From Thermoproteus sp. UBA157 (GTDB lineage Archaea > Thermoproteota > Thermoprotei > Thermoproteales > Thermoproteaceae): 17,072 nucleotides of DNA. The DNA is taken from positions 1 through 17,072 of the forward strand of contig DANS01000019.1 of the NCBI GenBank assembly GCA_002497345.1. Direction: 5' to 3'. The number at the start of each line of letters is the position of its first letter. The first letter of the stretch is position 1. Below are positions 6,605 to 14,366 of this stretch, in pieces. The notes under the pieces are model-generated. The model searched no databases. It saw only the letters and a list, made by a program, of their open reading frames with translations, and had not been told where the DNA came from. Made by a program: the position numbers and the translations under genes.

Positions 6605-6615
6605 TTTATATCTTT
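6605..6615 (-). promoter_or_regulatory. TATA box for the 99-aa gene / hexokinase operon
   Basis: Read on the minus strand, AAAGATATAAA lies 20-30 bases before ATG 6585. It covers the terminal ATA and TAA codons of the upstream glycosyltransferase (stop at 6606-6608), so this operon has its own promoter inside the end of the preceding gene. Confidence 0.55.
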
Positions 6616-7727
6616 ACATCGGCGAGTAGCCTCCTCGCGTCGTCCTCGCAGTATGTGCGACCCCTCCACTTGACGCACTTCGCAAAGGCCGAGGCCCATA
6701 CGGCGATCGGTATCACCAAGTTGCCCAGAGCCCACGTCGCCACCACATCGCGAGGAGCCGTCTTGATCCCGGCGTGCGCCTCGACGCCCTTCGCCCTGAC
6801 GAAGTCCTTCGCCAAGTTCAAGAGGGGTATCGAGAAGCCTATTGCGAGCAGCGGGGCGCCTATTGCGAGGCCGATGAGGGGGACGGCTATTCCGAACGCG
6901 AAGTTCAGCGTGTATATGGCCAAGCCCGCCGCCCAGCCCTTGCGCGCGTACCACTTCACCATGAGGATCTGCCTCACGGCCCAGCGGAACATCTCGCTCC
7001 AAGAACACTGGGGATCCGGCGTCGGCGCTATGGACGAGCGGGAGAACCAGATGCTCCCGCCCAGCTCCTTGACGGCGTTATAGGTGGCGTAGTCGTCGCT
7101 GATATAGCGGGGGAGCCTCTCGGCGATTTTTCCCCTCTCGACGACATCGCGCCTCAAGGCAGTGGAGCCGCCCCAGAGGAACCTCGAGCGGGGGTCTTGC
7201 ATGGCCGAGAAGGCCGTGTTGCTGATGGCGGCTCTGGCCCTCGTGCAGAGGCTAGACCCGATATACCACCTATAAGTCGTCGCGGCGTGGTGGGCCGATA
7301 GAGGCGCCGTGAGGCCCTCCAGCCATCCGGGGCCCGGCCTTATGTCGTCGTCGGCCAACACCACGCAATCGCCGTCAACGACCGCGAGCGCCCTGGCCAA
7401 GGCCCAGCTCTTGCCGGGCAGCCCGGGCGCCTCGCCGGCCGCCAAGACCTCCCCATATCTCGACGCTATGGGGACCGAGGGGTCGTCGAGGCTGTCTACG
7501 ACGAATATGAAGCGGACCTCGGCCTCGCCCGCCCGTTGCCGCGTTATGGCCGCCAAGTTCTCCTCGAGCCCAGGGGGAGCTCCCCTCAGCGGGACGACCA
7601 CGTCTATTTTCCTGCACCTCTGCTCGAAGAGCTCGCGCGTGGACCAAAACCTCCACTCCCTATAAAGGCCAACCGCCGCGAGGCCGGCGAATATAGCTGA
7701 CGCGGCCGCGAGGACCTCGACGATCAC
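6606..7727 (-). CDS. Membrane glycosyltransferase, GT2 superfamily (GT21 / ceramide-glucosyltransferase-like)
   Basis: A 373-residue protein: an N-terminal membrane helix (1-22), a GT-A catalytic domain starting at the strand IDVVVPLRG (41-49), then C-terminal hydrophobic segments around 268-305 and 330-350. Catalytic signatures are the D-x-D-type ADDD (125-128), SDDY (210-213, likely general-base region) and MFRWAVRQ (247-253), which fits the R-x-x-R-W-like motif of GT21. The ending KWRGRTY (353-359) is also typical of that group. It probably transfers a sugar from a nucleotide donor to a lipid at the membrane; acceptor and sugar are unknown. The start is GTG 7727, with TATTAAAA (7747-7754) 20-27 bases ahead and TTTATATC (7757-7764) as an alternative box. 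It diverges from the gene at 7845. Confidence 0.85.
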   Translation of the reverse strand: MIVEVLAAASAIFAGLAAVGLYREWRFWSTRELFEQRCRKIDVVVPLRGAPPGLEENLAAITRQRAGEAEVRFIFVVDSLDDPSVPIASRYGEVLAAGEAPGLPGKSWALARALAVVDGDCVVLADDDIRPGPGWLEGLTAPLSAHHAATTYRWYIGSSLCTRARAAISNTAFSAMQDPRSRFLWGGSTALRRDVVERGKIAERLPRYISDDYATYNAVKELGGSIWFSRSSIAPTPDPQCSWSEMFRWAVRQILMVKWYARKGWAAGLAIYTLNFAFGIAVPLIGLAIGAPLLAIGFSIPLLNLAKDFVRAKGVEAHAGIKTAPRDVVATWALGNLVIPIAVWASAFAKCVKWRGRTYCEDDARRLLADVKI

Positions 7728-7746
7728 GCCGCTGGAGCTCTCGTCG

Positions 7747-7764
7747 TATTAAAACGTTTATATC
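7747..7764 (-). promoter_or_regulatory. Promoter of the glycosyltransferase gene
   Basis: On the minus strand two AT-rich boxes precede GTG 7727: GATATAAA (7757-7764) and TTTTAATA (7747-7754). The nearer box has the spacing of the other leaderless genes here; the farther one would give a leader of a few bases. Confidence 0.45.
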
Positions 7765-7819
7765 GCCAACGTTTACCGCGCGTAAGATCGCCGCTGGGGT
7801 CAATTTTGAGGATTGCGGG

Positions 7820-7842
7820 TTTATAATCCGGCGCGCCGGATT
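7820..7842 (+). promoter_or_regulatory. TATA box overlapping a perfect 18-bp palindrome (likely operator)
   Basis: TTTATAA (7820-7826) is 19-25 bases before the ATG at 7845. AATCCGGCGCGCCGGATT (7825-7842) is a perfect 18-bp palindrome that begins in the TATA box and ends two bases before the start codon, covering the expected transcription start. The downstream gene encodes a ribbon-helix-helix-like protein, so autoregulation is the simplest guess. Confidence 0.65.
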
Positions 7843-7844
7843 TC

Positions 7845-8342
7845 ATGGACGGGATCAAGGAGTTCAATCTGACCTACGAACAGCTTTTCAGCGCTCCGGA
7901 CAAGGAGGGTTCCATAGTATCGGTCCGCGTCCACAAAAAAGTCAAGGAGGTGCTGGAGCAGCTGGCCCAGAGGGAGGGGCTCGACGGCGTGTCGGAGCTC
8001 GTGCGCTACCTAATCGCGGGCTACCTCATGGGCAAGTACAACATAGTGCGCCCCGAGAGGAAGGTCCTAGTGGAGCCCATAGTGATGAACATAAACGTGG
8101 CCAAGACGGCGCGTTACGACGAGCTCGACGAGGAGCTGGCCCTCCAGGAGCTGGAGAGGACGATCCGCGACGCCGAGGATTACCTCAAGAAGCTCTCCAT
8201 GGGGCTCGTCATAAAGAACCCCGAGTACATCTCCAAGCTCAACAAGCAGTTGATCAAGGCCGCTAAGGCCGCCAAGAGGATGGGCCTCGACGAGATCTAC
8301 GCCAAGATCCTCAAGCTCAAGGCTCAGCTGATGGTGTTGTAA
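7845..8342 (+). CDS. Ribbon-helix-helix-like DNA-binding protein, C-terminal helical domain
   Basis: A 165-residue protein. Residues 22-65 (SIVSVRVHKKVKEVLEQLAQ followed by REGLDGVSELVRYLIAGYLM) have the strand-helix-helix pattern of ribbon-helix-helix (CopG/MetJ-like) regulators. The rest is charged and helical with several Lys-rich stretches (AKAAKRMGLDEIYAKILKLK) and may be a dimer or nucleic-acid-binding part. A short acidic/hydrophobic N-terminus (KEFNLTYEQLF) precedes the domain. The promoter carries a perfect palindrome suited to such a dimeric regulator. The next gene starts 29 bases downstream with its own TATA-like sequence. The RHH call is by pattern only; targets beyond its own promoter are unknown. 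Confidence 0.6.
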   Translation: MDGIKEFNLTYEQLFSAPDKEGSIVSVRVHKKVKEVLEQLAQREGLDGVSELVRYLIAGYLMGKYNIVRPERKVLVEPIVMNINVAKTARYDELDEELALQELERTIRDAEDYLKKLSMGLVIKNPEYISKLNKQLIKAAKAAKRMGLDEIYAKILKLKAQLMVL

Positions 8343-8371
8343 AGTTTATTAGCTCCGCCCTTCGCGGGCTT

Positions 8372-8653
8372 ATGGCTTGCGAGAAGTGGGAGAGGTTAAT
8401 GCAGCTGGCCGAGAGGCAGAACAACAAGGCGAAGGCGCTCGAGTTCAAGGAGAAGCTCGTGGAATGCTTGGTGTACCAAACGCAGAGCCTAATAGCGGAA
8501 AGGAGGCTCGACGAGGCGGAGGAGTTGATAAAGCAGGGGAGGGATTTGGCGAAGAAATACGGCATAGAGGAGCTGTCGTTCCACCTGGACCTCAACGAGA
8601 GGAAGATCAAGGAGATAAGGGAGCGGAGGGCCGCGAGGGCTCAAGCCTCGTAG
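8372..8653 (+). CDS. Small helical protein, TPR-like helix pairs
   Basis: A 93-residue, highly charged, all-helical protein. Helices CEKWERLMQLAERQNNKAKA, ECLVYQTQSLIAERRLDEAE and ELIKQGRDLAKKYGIEELSF are spaced as in tetratricopeptide-like helical hairpins; A-E-x-L near residue 50 fits a TPR helix A. The function is unknown; such short proteins often act as adaptors. The start is ATG 8372, with TTTATTA (8345-8351) 21-27 bases ahead, just after the stop of the RHH-like gene, so it may be transcribed both with that gene and alone. Its last 13 bases overlap the end of the convergent gene. Confidence 0.65.
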   Translation: MACEKWERLMQLAERQNNKAKALEFKEKLVECLVYQTQSLIAERRLDEAEELIKQGRDLAKKYGIEELSFHLDLNERKIKEIRERRAARAQAS

Positions 8654-9393
8654 ACTTGGTCGAGGAATTTGGAGAGCCTGTTTATCTTCCTCCTGCTGGC
8701 CCCCGCCACGACTCCGTATTTCCCGAGGCCTACGGCGAGCACGTCGACCACCACCCCGCCGATCTCCCTGCCGGCCAACACCAAGTAGCCTTGGGATCTG
8801 TACGTCTTCCAGAAGGAGTAGAGCCTAGCCGCCGATTCGTCCTGCCGAGCCCTTAAGGCGCCCGCCGCCTCCACCGCTCGGCCAAGCCCCTCGGCCACGG
8901 CGTAGTAGTAGGGAGGCCTCTGGACGCGCCTCACCTCCAGCTTGAGGCCGGGCACCGAGTCCACCGCGGACAAGACGACGTAGGCGCCCGGGTATCTCGA
9001 CAGCGCCGCGATTCTGTTGAGGACGGCCCTCTTGGCCTCGACGACGGGGATAACCGGCGTGTAGAGCCCCCGCCCCCTATAGGCGGCGGGGATCAGGGCG
9101 CCAAATAGCCTCAAAAACGCGGGCTTGTAGCCGTTTGCCTCCAAGAGCTCGGCGATTAGATAGGGCGCAGCCTTCCTGATGCTGGATCTGCCCGGGCGGT
9201 ACAGCTGGAGGTTCCTCCTCAACGCGCCGAATATCTTGGGCGAGTTGAGCTCCACGGCGCGGCGGATCACCTCCTCGCTCAACGAGTCCCAGCCCGGCAG
9301 ATCGCCTAATATCTCGGCGGCGAGCCAATCGGGCGCGTCGAAAACCCCGGTCATCTCCCCCACCGCTTTCCTCAAAGCCTCCAGCACGGACAT
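8641..9393 (-). CDS. Uncharacterised 250-residue crenarchaeal protein
   Basis: Starts MSVLEALRKAVGEMTGVFDA at ATG 9393. The N-terminal two thirds are helical with aromatic and basic residues (RRNLQLYRPGRSSIRKAAPY), and the last third is beta-rich (YLVLAGREIGGVVVDVLAVG, then LGKYGVVAGASRRKINRL). The strand order E-x-x-G-x-x-V-D-V-L faintly recalls the E and D positions of PD-(D/E)XK nucleases, but the following E-x-K is absent (GVVAGA), so I do not claim nuclease activity. No membrane segment or signal peptide is seen. It converges on and overlaps the helical gene by 13 bases and shares its promoter zone with the divergent creatininase-family gene. Codon use looks like that of the neighbouring core genes, so it is probably a real conserved gene. 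Confidence 0.6.
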   Translation of the reverse strand: MSVLEALRKAVGEMTGVFDAPDWLAAEILGDLPGWDSLSEEVIRRAVELNSPKIFGALRRNLQLYRPGRSSIRKAAPYLIAELLEANGYKPAFLRLFGALIPAAYRGRGLYTPVIPVVEAKRAVLNRIAALSRYPGAYVVLSAVDSVPGLKLEVRRVQRPPYYYAVAEGLGRAVEAAGALRARQDESAARLYSFWKTYRSQGYLVLAGREIGGVVVDVLAVGLGKYGVVAGASRRKINRLSKFLDQVYEA

Positions 9394-9419
9394 GGCCCTC
9401 GGCCATCGGGCGGCAACTG

Positions 9420-9428
9420 CTTAAAAAG
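9420..9428. promoter_or_regulatory. Shared divergent TATA element
   Basis: The stretch CTTAAAAAGTTAAC contains TTAAAAA (9421-9427), 20-26 bases before ATG 9447 on the plus strand. The same bases read TTTTTAAG on the minus strand, 27-34 bases before ATG 9393. Only 53 bases separate the two start codons, so both genes probably depend on one AT-rich box. Confidence 0.5.
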
Positions 9429-9446
9429 TTAACCGACAACGAGGAC

Positions 9447-10187
9447 ATGAAATGGGCCGAGCTCACTTGGCCCGAGTTCGAGAAGGCGGACAAGAAGGTG
9501 GCGGTCCTCCCCGTAGGCGTCATCGAGGCCCACGGGCCTCATCTGCCGCTGGGCACGGACGCCCTCATGGCCCTCTACGTGGCAGAAAGGGCGGCCGAGG
9601 AGGCCGGGGTCTTGCTCCTACCGCCTATTTGGTACGGCACCACGTACGTCCTCGACAAGTTCCCTGGCACCATATCCGTATCTGCGGAGACCCTGTATAG
9701 GCTGTACAAGGAGGTGTTCCTCGAGGTCGCCAGAAACGGCGTGAGGTATCTCGTGGTCGTAAACGGACACGGAGGAAACGTCGACGCCTTGAGGATGGCC
9801 GCCAAGGACGTCGCCAAGACGACGGACCTAACCGTGATAGTAGTCAATTGGTGGATAGATCTCGCCAAGGAGGCTCGGCGCAAGGTGCTCGAGACGCCGG
9901 AGGGCCACGCGGCCGAGGACGAGACCAGCGAGGTGATGGCCGCTTATCCCCATCTGGTCAAGGAGGTGCCGCGCGATGCCGACGAATGGGTCGAGGTCAA
10001 ATACGCCGTATACGGCGGTAGGGCGTATGAACAAATGTACAGAAAAGCCGTGCAGGGATATCCCTCCAAGGCCTCGAGGGAGAAGGGCGAGGCGATTCTG
10101 AAAGCCGCGGTCGAGGAGCTGAGATCCCTCCTGGAGGACCTCAAGAGGGACGCGTTGCCCATATCGGCGAAGCGGCCGCATGCTTAA
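9447..10187 (+). CDS. Creatininase-family amidohydrolase
   Basis: A 246-residue metal-dependent amidohydrolase with all family signatures: LPVGVIEAHGPHLPLGTD (21-38; likely ligands E27, H29, D38), VVNGHGGN (104-111) and GHAAEDETSEVM (153-164). The family includes creatininase, mycofactocin peptidase (MftE) and the archaeal formamide hydrolase ArfB of riboflavin/F420 synthesis. Length and archaeal setting allow ArfB, but nothing in the neighbourhood is from flavin synthesis; the gene stands directly before an ABC importer operon, so hydrolysis of an imported amide is an alternative. The start is ATG 9447, 20-26 bases after TTAAAAA (9421-9427). The shared AT box is also near the divergent gene at 9393. 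Confidence 0.82.
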   Translation: MKWAELTWPEFEKADKKVAVLPVGVIEAHGPHLPLGTDALMALYVAERAAEEAGVLLLPPIWYGTTYVLDKFPGTISVSAETLYRLYKEVFLEVARNGVRYLVVVNGHGGNVDALRMAAKDVAKTTDLTVIVVNWWIDLAKEARRKVLETPEGHAAEDETSEVMAAYPHLVKEVPRDADEWVEVKYAVYGGRAYEQMYRKAVQGYPSKASREKGEAILKAAVEELRSLLEDLKRDALPISAKRPHA

Positions 10188-10206
10188 GTTTGCTTCGGCT
10201 CCACTC

Positions 10207-10214
10207 TTTAATAA
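10207..10214 (+). promoter_or_regulatory. TATA box of the ABC transporter operon
   Basis: TTTAATAA lies 22-29 bases before the ATG at 10236, in the 48-base gap after the creatininase-family gene. The operon can therefore be transcribed independently of that gene. Confidence 0.55.
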
Positions 10215-10235
10215 CCCGCTTTTGTACATCACTTC

Positions 10236-11717
10236 ATGGCGTTAAGTGCACGAGTTCTAGCGATAGCGATAATAGTAATCGTAGTTATAGCGATAGCCGC
10301 GCTCCTTCTGCAGAAGCCTCAGACCTCGCCCGCTCAGACGACCTCTGCGCAGACCGGCTCGACGCAGTTGACCGGAACCTTGACGATCCTGGTGCCCACG
10401 GGCGATCCGACGCTGATGCCCTATATCCAGCTCGCCGCGAACGAGTTCATGAAAAAATACCCTGGCGTCAAGATAACCATTCAGCCCGTGCCCTTCGGCC
10501 AAATGGTCCAGACGGCCTTGACCGCGTTGGAGAACAAGAACCCCGACCCATCCCTCATAATCTTCTACCCGTCGCAAGCCTCGACGCTGGGCCCCTATTT
10601 GCTCGACCTCAGACCTTACTTCAACTCGGGCGTCCTCAACAGATCGGACATACCGACCAGCGCCTTGGTCTCGGTCATGATGGTGTCCAGCAACGGGACG
10701 GTCACCAAGATCTTCGGCGTGCCGTTCCAGATGGTGTTCGGGTACGTCCTCATATATAGGAAGTCCATATTCGACAACGCGACGTTGCAGGCCGAGTTCA
10801 AGCAGAAATACGGCTTCGACCTAAACCCGCTTACTTGGTCGTCGTGGGATCAGTTGATCGATGCAGCCGAATTCCTCCAATCTAAACACGTGGCCAAATA
10901 CGCCCTTTTGTTCCCCGACGGCCTACAACAAGCCATATTCAACGGCTTCATAACCGTGTTCTACCCGTACGCTATAAACGATTCTTGCGTCGGCATACCA
11001 GCAGACGTGGCCAAAGGCGCGGTGCCCACTCAAGGCTATTGGGCCTACTTCCGCTACACGCCAACGGGCTCGGTCAACATAACGGTGGGCTGCCCCTCCT
11101 TCCTCCAAGCGCTTAGGGAGTACAAGCGGCTGGTCCAGTTCCAGCCGCCCATAACGGTGCAAGCCATGGAGTACGACCAGCTTAGGGATTTGTTCTTGAC
11201 GGGCGACTACGCCATGGTCGCCGCTTGGACCAGCTTCATACCGATCTACAACAACGCCTCCATCTCCAAGGTGGCGGGCGACATAGCCGTATCGCCGCTT
11301 CCGGGCGGCAGGAACCCCTTCGGGACGGGGCTAGCCCCGACGTTTATCGGCATAAACCCCTACGCCAAGGATCCCGATCTGGCCGCCCGCTTCATAGCGT
11401 TTCTGATGTCCCCCGAGATGTACAAGCTCGGCGCTGAGAAAATCGGCTTCGTGCCGGCGACTTTGAGCGGAATCGAGATCGCCTCCCAAGTGCCCTCCAT
11501 GAGCTGGCTCAAGCCGTTTGTGCCTCTGCTGAAGGCCGGCGCCAACATAACCGACATACAGAGGCTCACCTTGATCAACAGGGTCACCAACTTCTTCACG
11601 GATCTGCGCCCGTATTTCATAAACCAAGTGGCCAACTACCTCAAAGGCCAACAAGACGCCGAGACGACGCAGATGAACATCTACAAAACTTGGCTCGAAA
11701 TAATGAAAATTTCATGA
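10236..11717 (+). CDS. ABC transporter extracellular solute-binding protein, membrane-anchored (sugar family 1 type)
   Basis: A 493-residue binding protein. Residues 5-25 (ARVLAIAIIVIVVIAIAALL) form one uncleaved membrane anchor, followed by a Gln/Ser/Thr-rich linker (QTSPAQTTSAQTGSTQ) and a binding-protein domain starting at LTGTLTILVPTGDP. No lipobox Cys is present. Family features are ANEFMKKYPGVKITIQPVPF near the N-lobe start, DPSLIIFYPS, and the late DPDLAARFIAFLMSPEMYKL helix typical of family 1 proteins. Two cysteines in the middle (in SCVGIPAD and TVGCPSF) could form a disulfide outside the cell. It delivers the ligand to the permease encoded next; a carbohydrate or polyol is likely from the family, but the ligand is not shown. 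Its stop overlaps the permease ATG. Confidence 0.88.
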   Translation: MALSARVLAIAIIVIVVIAIAALLLQKPQTSPAQTTSAQTGSTQLTGTLTILVPTGDPTLMPYIQLAANEFMKKYPGVKITIQPVPFGQMVQTALTALENKNPDPSLIIFYPSQASTLGPYLLDLRPYFNSGVLNRSDIPTSALVSVMMVSSNGTVTKIFGVPFQMVFGYVLIYRKSIFDNATLQAEFKQKYGFDLNPLTWSSWDQLIDAAEFLQSKHVAKYALLFPDGLQQAIFNGFITVFYPYAINDSCVGIPADVAKGAVPTQGYWAYFRYTPTGSVNITVGCPSFLQALREYKRLVQFQPPITVQAMEYDQLRDLFLTGDYAMVAAWTSFIPIYNNASISKVAGDIAVSPLPGGRNPFGTGLAPTFIGINPYAKDPDLAARFIAFLMSPEMYKLGAEKIGFVPATLSGIEIASQVPSMSWLKPFVPLLKAGANITDIQRLTLINRVTNFFTDLRPYFINQVANYLKGQQDAETTQMNIYKTWLEIMKIS

Positions 11718-13405
11718 AGGATAAACAAATCCTTTTTCTGGCCCTTCCCGCAGTAGTTTACCTCCTCGCCTTCACGCTTTATCCCATAGCCAGCAACTTG
11801 GCCCTCAGCTTCTACGAGCGGACGTATGAGGGGCATCTGCGCTGGGTCGGCCTCGGGAACTACGTCTGGCTCTTCGAGAAGGATCCCTACGGGCCCTTGA
11901 TAGTGGGGAATACCATAGTCTACACCCTCGCCACTCCGAGCATCGCGATCGCTATGGCTATACCCACGGCGCTGGCCTTGAGGCGGCTTGGGGGGAAGTG
12001 GCTCCTCCCCATCATGATACCCGCGTTCATACCCCCTGTCACGGCCGCCATGGCTTGGTACCTCCTCTTGAACCCGCTGTATGGCCTCGGGTATTATCTA
12101 CTGAGCTGGGGGCTCATCAAGGCCAACCCCATATCCTCCATATGGGCCATAGTCCTCGTCGACGTGTGGCGCGCGTTCCCCACCGCCGTGTTGATAATCT
12201 ACTCGGGCCTCAGAGCAATCCCCAAATCGGTCGAGGAGGCGGCCTTGGCGGACGGCTTGGCGGGTCCCAGGAAGTTCCTCGCCGTAGACCTCCCTCTGAT
12301 CTCCCCCCAGATACTCACGGCGTTTGTCCTGACGGCGCTGACGGGGTTCTTCACCTTCGACCCGATATACATCGGCACCGCGCAGGTGGGACCCCGGTTG
12401 TTGGACAACTTGGCGTATTACAGCTATGAGGCGTTCGCCTCGGGGGAATTCGGGTACTCGGCAACGTTGATAGTGATCATGACGTTGATCGGCACGGCCC
12501 TCTCCCTTGCCTACATGAAGGCGCTCTCTGCCCGTACGTTCGTGAAATTGCCGCTGCCGTCGTGGATGCCGAGGAGGGAGGTCCCCAAGGCCATCCACGC
12601 GCTTGTGCTATCCGCCGCGTTGATATTCGTCGCAGTTCCGTTCGTCTGGCTCTTCTTAATATCGGTGAAGCCGCCCGACGAGATAATACAAGTGCCCCCC
12701 TCCGTTTTGCCGTCGAGATTAGCGCTGGATAACTACATACAAGCCCTCACGAATGGCTTGCCGTTTTTATTAATAAGCCTATATGTATCAATAATAAATA
12801 CTGTTCTAACGATAATCTTGGCCGCGGCCACGGCCTATCAGATGAGGATCCACGGCTTCGGCGGCGATAAGCTGATGGCGTATATCCTTTATCTAATGTC
12901 GACTCCTACGTTGATATACATAGTCCCCCTCTACCTCTTGTTGAGCAAATTGAAGGTGCTGGACACGCTGTGGGCCTTGGTCTTGACCTATCCCATAATG
13001 ACCATCCCGTACGGCATATGGATACTCTACAATTACTACTCCGGCTTCAACCGACAAGTCGAGGAGGCGGCCCTAGCCGACGGCATGAGCAGAATAAAGG
13101 CCTTTGTCAAGGTGGTGCTCCCGCTCAGCAGAAACGGCATGGCTGTGGCCGGCCTATACGCATTTCTGTTCTCGTGGGGCGCGTTGATCTTCCCGTTGGC
13201 CTTCACGCAAACGCCGTATAATCTGGGCAAACCGCTCAGCTTCAGCGGAGCCCAGACGTTTTCGATATATATAGGCATGTTGATGAGCCCCGTGACGTTG
13301 AGCTACGGCCAAGTAGCCGCGGCTGGGATAGTGAGCATCATACCGCCTTTGATCTACTTAATGGCGGTGAGGCGTAGCTTAGAGAAAATATGGGGGGCTG
13401 GGTGA
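11714..13405 (+). CDS. ABC transporter permease, natural fusion of both membrane subunits
   Basis: One 563-residue frame holds two complete permease units. The N-terminal half (LALPAVVYLLAFTLYPIASN) is of the MalF/UgpA type with its EAA loop EEAALADGLAG near residue 174. The C-terminal half, after a hydrophilic joint near residues 272-292 (VKLPLPSWMPRREVPK), is of the MalG/UgpE type with a start region like LISVKPPDEIIQVPP and a second EAA loop EEAALADGMS near residue 449. Each half has about six membrane helices. In most importers these are separate proteins; here two domains would sit on two ATPase monomers as one chain. I use ATG 11714 because it overlaps the binding-protein stop (ATGA); TTG 11690 upstream is also in frame. 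A short AT-rich patch lies in the C-terminal half (12765-12815). Confidence 0.88.
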   Translation: MKDKQILFLALPAVVYLLAFTLYPIASNLALSFYERTYEGHLRWVGLGNYVWLFEKDPYGPLIVGNTIVYTLATPSIAIAMAIPTALALRRLGGKWLLPIMIPAFIPPVTAAMAWYLLLNPLYGLGYYLLSWGLIKANPISSIWAIVLVDVWRAFPTAVLIIYSGLRAIPKSVEEAALADGLAGPRKFLAVDLPLISPQILTAFVLTALTGFFTFDPIYIGTAQVGPRLLDNLAYYSYEAFASGEFGYSATLIVIMTLIGTALSLAYMKALSARTFVKLPLPSWMPRREVPKAIHALVLSAALIFVAVPFVWLFLISVKPPDEIIQVPPSVLPSRLALDNYIQALTNGLPFLLISLYVSIINTVLTIILAAATAYQMRIHGFGGDKLMAYILYLMSTPTLIYIVPLYLLLSKLKVLDTLWALVLTYPIMTIPYGIWILYNYYSGFNRQVEEAALADGMSRIKAFVKVVLPLSRNGMAVAGLYAFLFSWGALIFPLAFTQTPYNLGKPLSFSGAQTFSIYIGMLMSPVTLSYGQVAAAGIVSIIPPLIYLMAVRRSLEKIWGAG

Positions 13406-13406
13406 T

Positions 13407-14366
13407 ATGCTGATCCTAAGGGGCGTGAGGAAATCCTTCAAGGGGTTCACGTTGCGCGTGGAGGAGTTGGCGGTTCCCGACAAGACATACGCCGTGGTCC
13501 TCGGCCCGTCCGGCTCCGGCAAGACCACGCTTCTGCGCATAATAGCCGGTCTCGAGAAGCCCGACGAGGGCTCCATTTTGCTAAACGGCGTGGACGTAAC
13601 GAGGTTGCCGGTCTGGGAGAGGGATGTGGGGATAGTGTTCCAGAACTACGCGCTCTATCCGCACCTCACGGTGTTTGACAACATCGCGATGCCCTTGAAG
13701 AACAAGAGGATGCCCAAGGACGAAATAAGGAGGAGGGTCGAGCACATAGCCGAGGTGCTGAACATAAAGGATCAGCTGCACAAATACCCGCACCAGCTCT
13801 CCGGAGGCCAACAACAGAGAGTCGCCATAGCACGGGCGCTGGTTAAGGAGCCCAAGGTGCTCCTCCTCGACGAGCCGCTCAGCAATTTGGACGCCAGGTT
13901 GAGGCTAGACGTCAGGGGGTTCCTGAAGGAGTTGCAGCGCAATGTCGGCGCGACCGTCGTTCATGTAACGCACGACCAAGAGGAGGCCATGGCCTTGGGC
14001 GATTTGATGATCGTCATGAACAACGGGAGGGTGGAGCAGGTGGGAACGCCGGAGGAGCTCTACAGAAGGCCCAAGAGCCTCTTCGTGTTCAACTTCCTCG
14101 GGCTGGGGAACCTGCTGCCGGCAAGGGCGTTGGGCCTCGGCGGCGACGAGCTGGTGGGGTTCAGGCCGGAGGATGTGGCGCTGGGCGTGGGGGATTACGT
14201 GGCAACGGTCGCGAGGCAGGAGTACTTGGGGTCCTACAAGTTGGTCGAGCTCGAGTACAACGGATTCAGGATCAAGGCGAGGGCGCCTCCCGCGGCCGAC
14301 TTCAAGGAAGGCGATGTCGTTAAATTCAGCGTAGATCTCGAAAAGGCGCTGAGGTTCGCCAAGTGA
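13407..14366 (+). CDS. ABC transporter ATPase, MalK/UgpC type with short TOBE domain
   Basis: A 319-residue cytosolic ATPase that powers the importer. Walker A is GPSGSGKTT (33-41), the Q-loop glutamine is Q79 in VFQNYALYPH, the signature is LSGGQQQR (131-138), Walker B is VLLLDE (151-156) with the D-loop SNLD, and the switch histidine is H189 in HVTHDQEEAM. After residue about 240 comes a compact beta domain (GFRPEDVAL, then VARQEYLGSYKLVELEY) of the MOP/TOBE kind; it is slightly shorter than in MalK of about 370 residues. The ATG lies one base after the permease stop, and the stop overlaps the start of the metallo-hydrolase, so all four genes are one operon. One ATPase gene would form a homodimer under the fused permease. 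Confidence 0.92.
   Translation: MLILRGVRKSFKGFTLRVEELAVPDKTYAVVLGPSGSGKTTLLRIIAGLEKPDEGSILLNGVDVTRLPVWERDVGIVFQNYALYPHLTVFDNIAMPLKNKRMPKDEIRRRVEHIAEVLNIKDQLHKYPHQLSGGQQQRVAIARALVKEPKVLLLDEPLSNLDARLRLDVRGFLKELQRNVGATVVHVTHDQEEAMALGDLMIVMNNGRVEQVGTPEELYRRPKSLFVFNFLGLGNLLPARALGLGGDELVGFRPEDVALGVGDYVATVARQEYLGSYKLVELEYNGFRIKARAPPAADFKEGDVVKFSVDLEKALRFAK

Noticed and set aside
6124..7083. 319-codon plus-strand open frame across the hexokinase, 99-aa and glycosyltransferase genes
   Set aside because: Its product is Arg/Pro/Ser-rich and spans three real genes on the other strand; a by-product of GC-rich codons.
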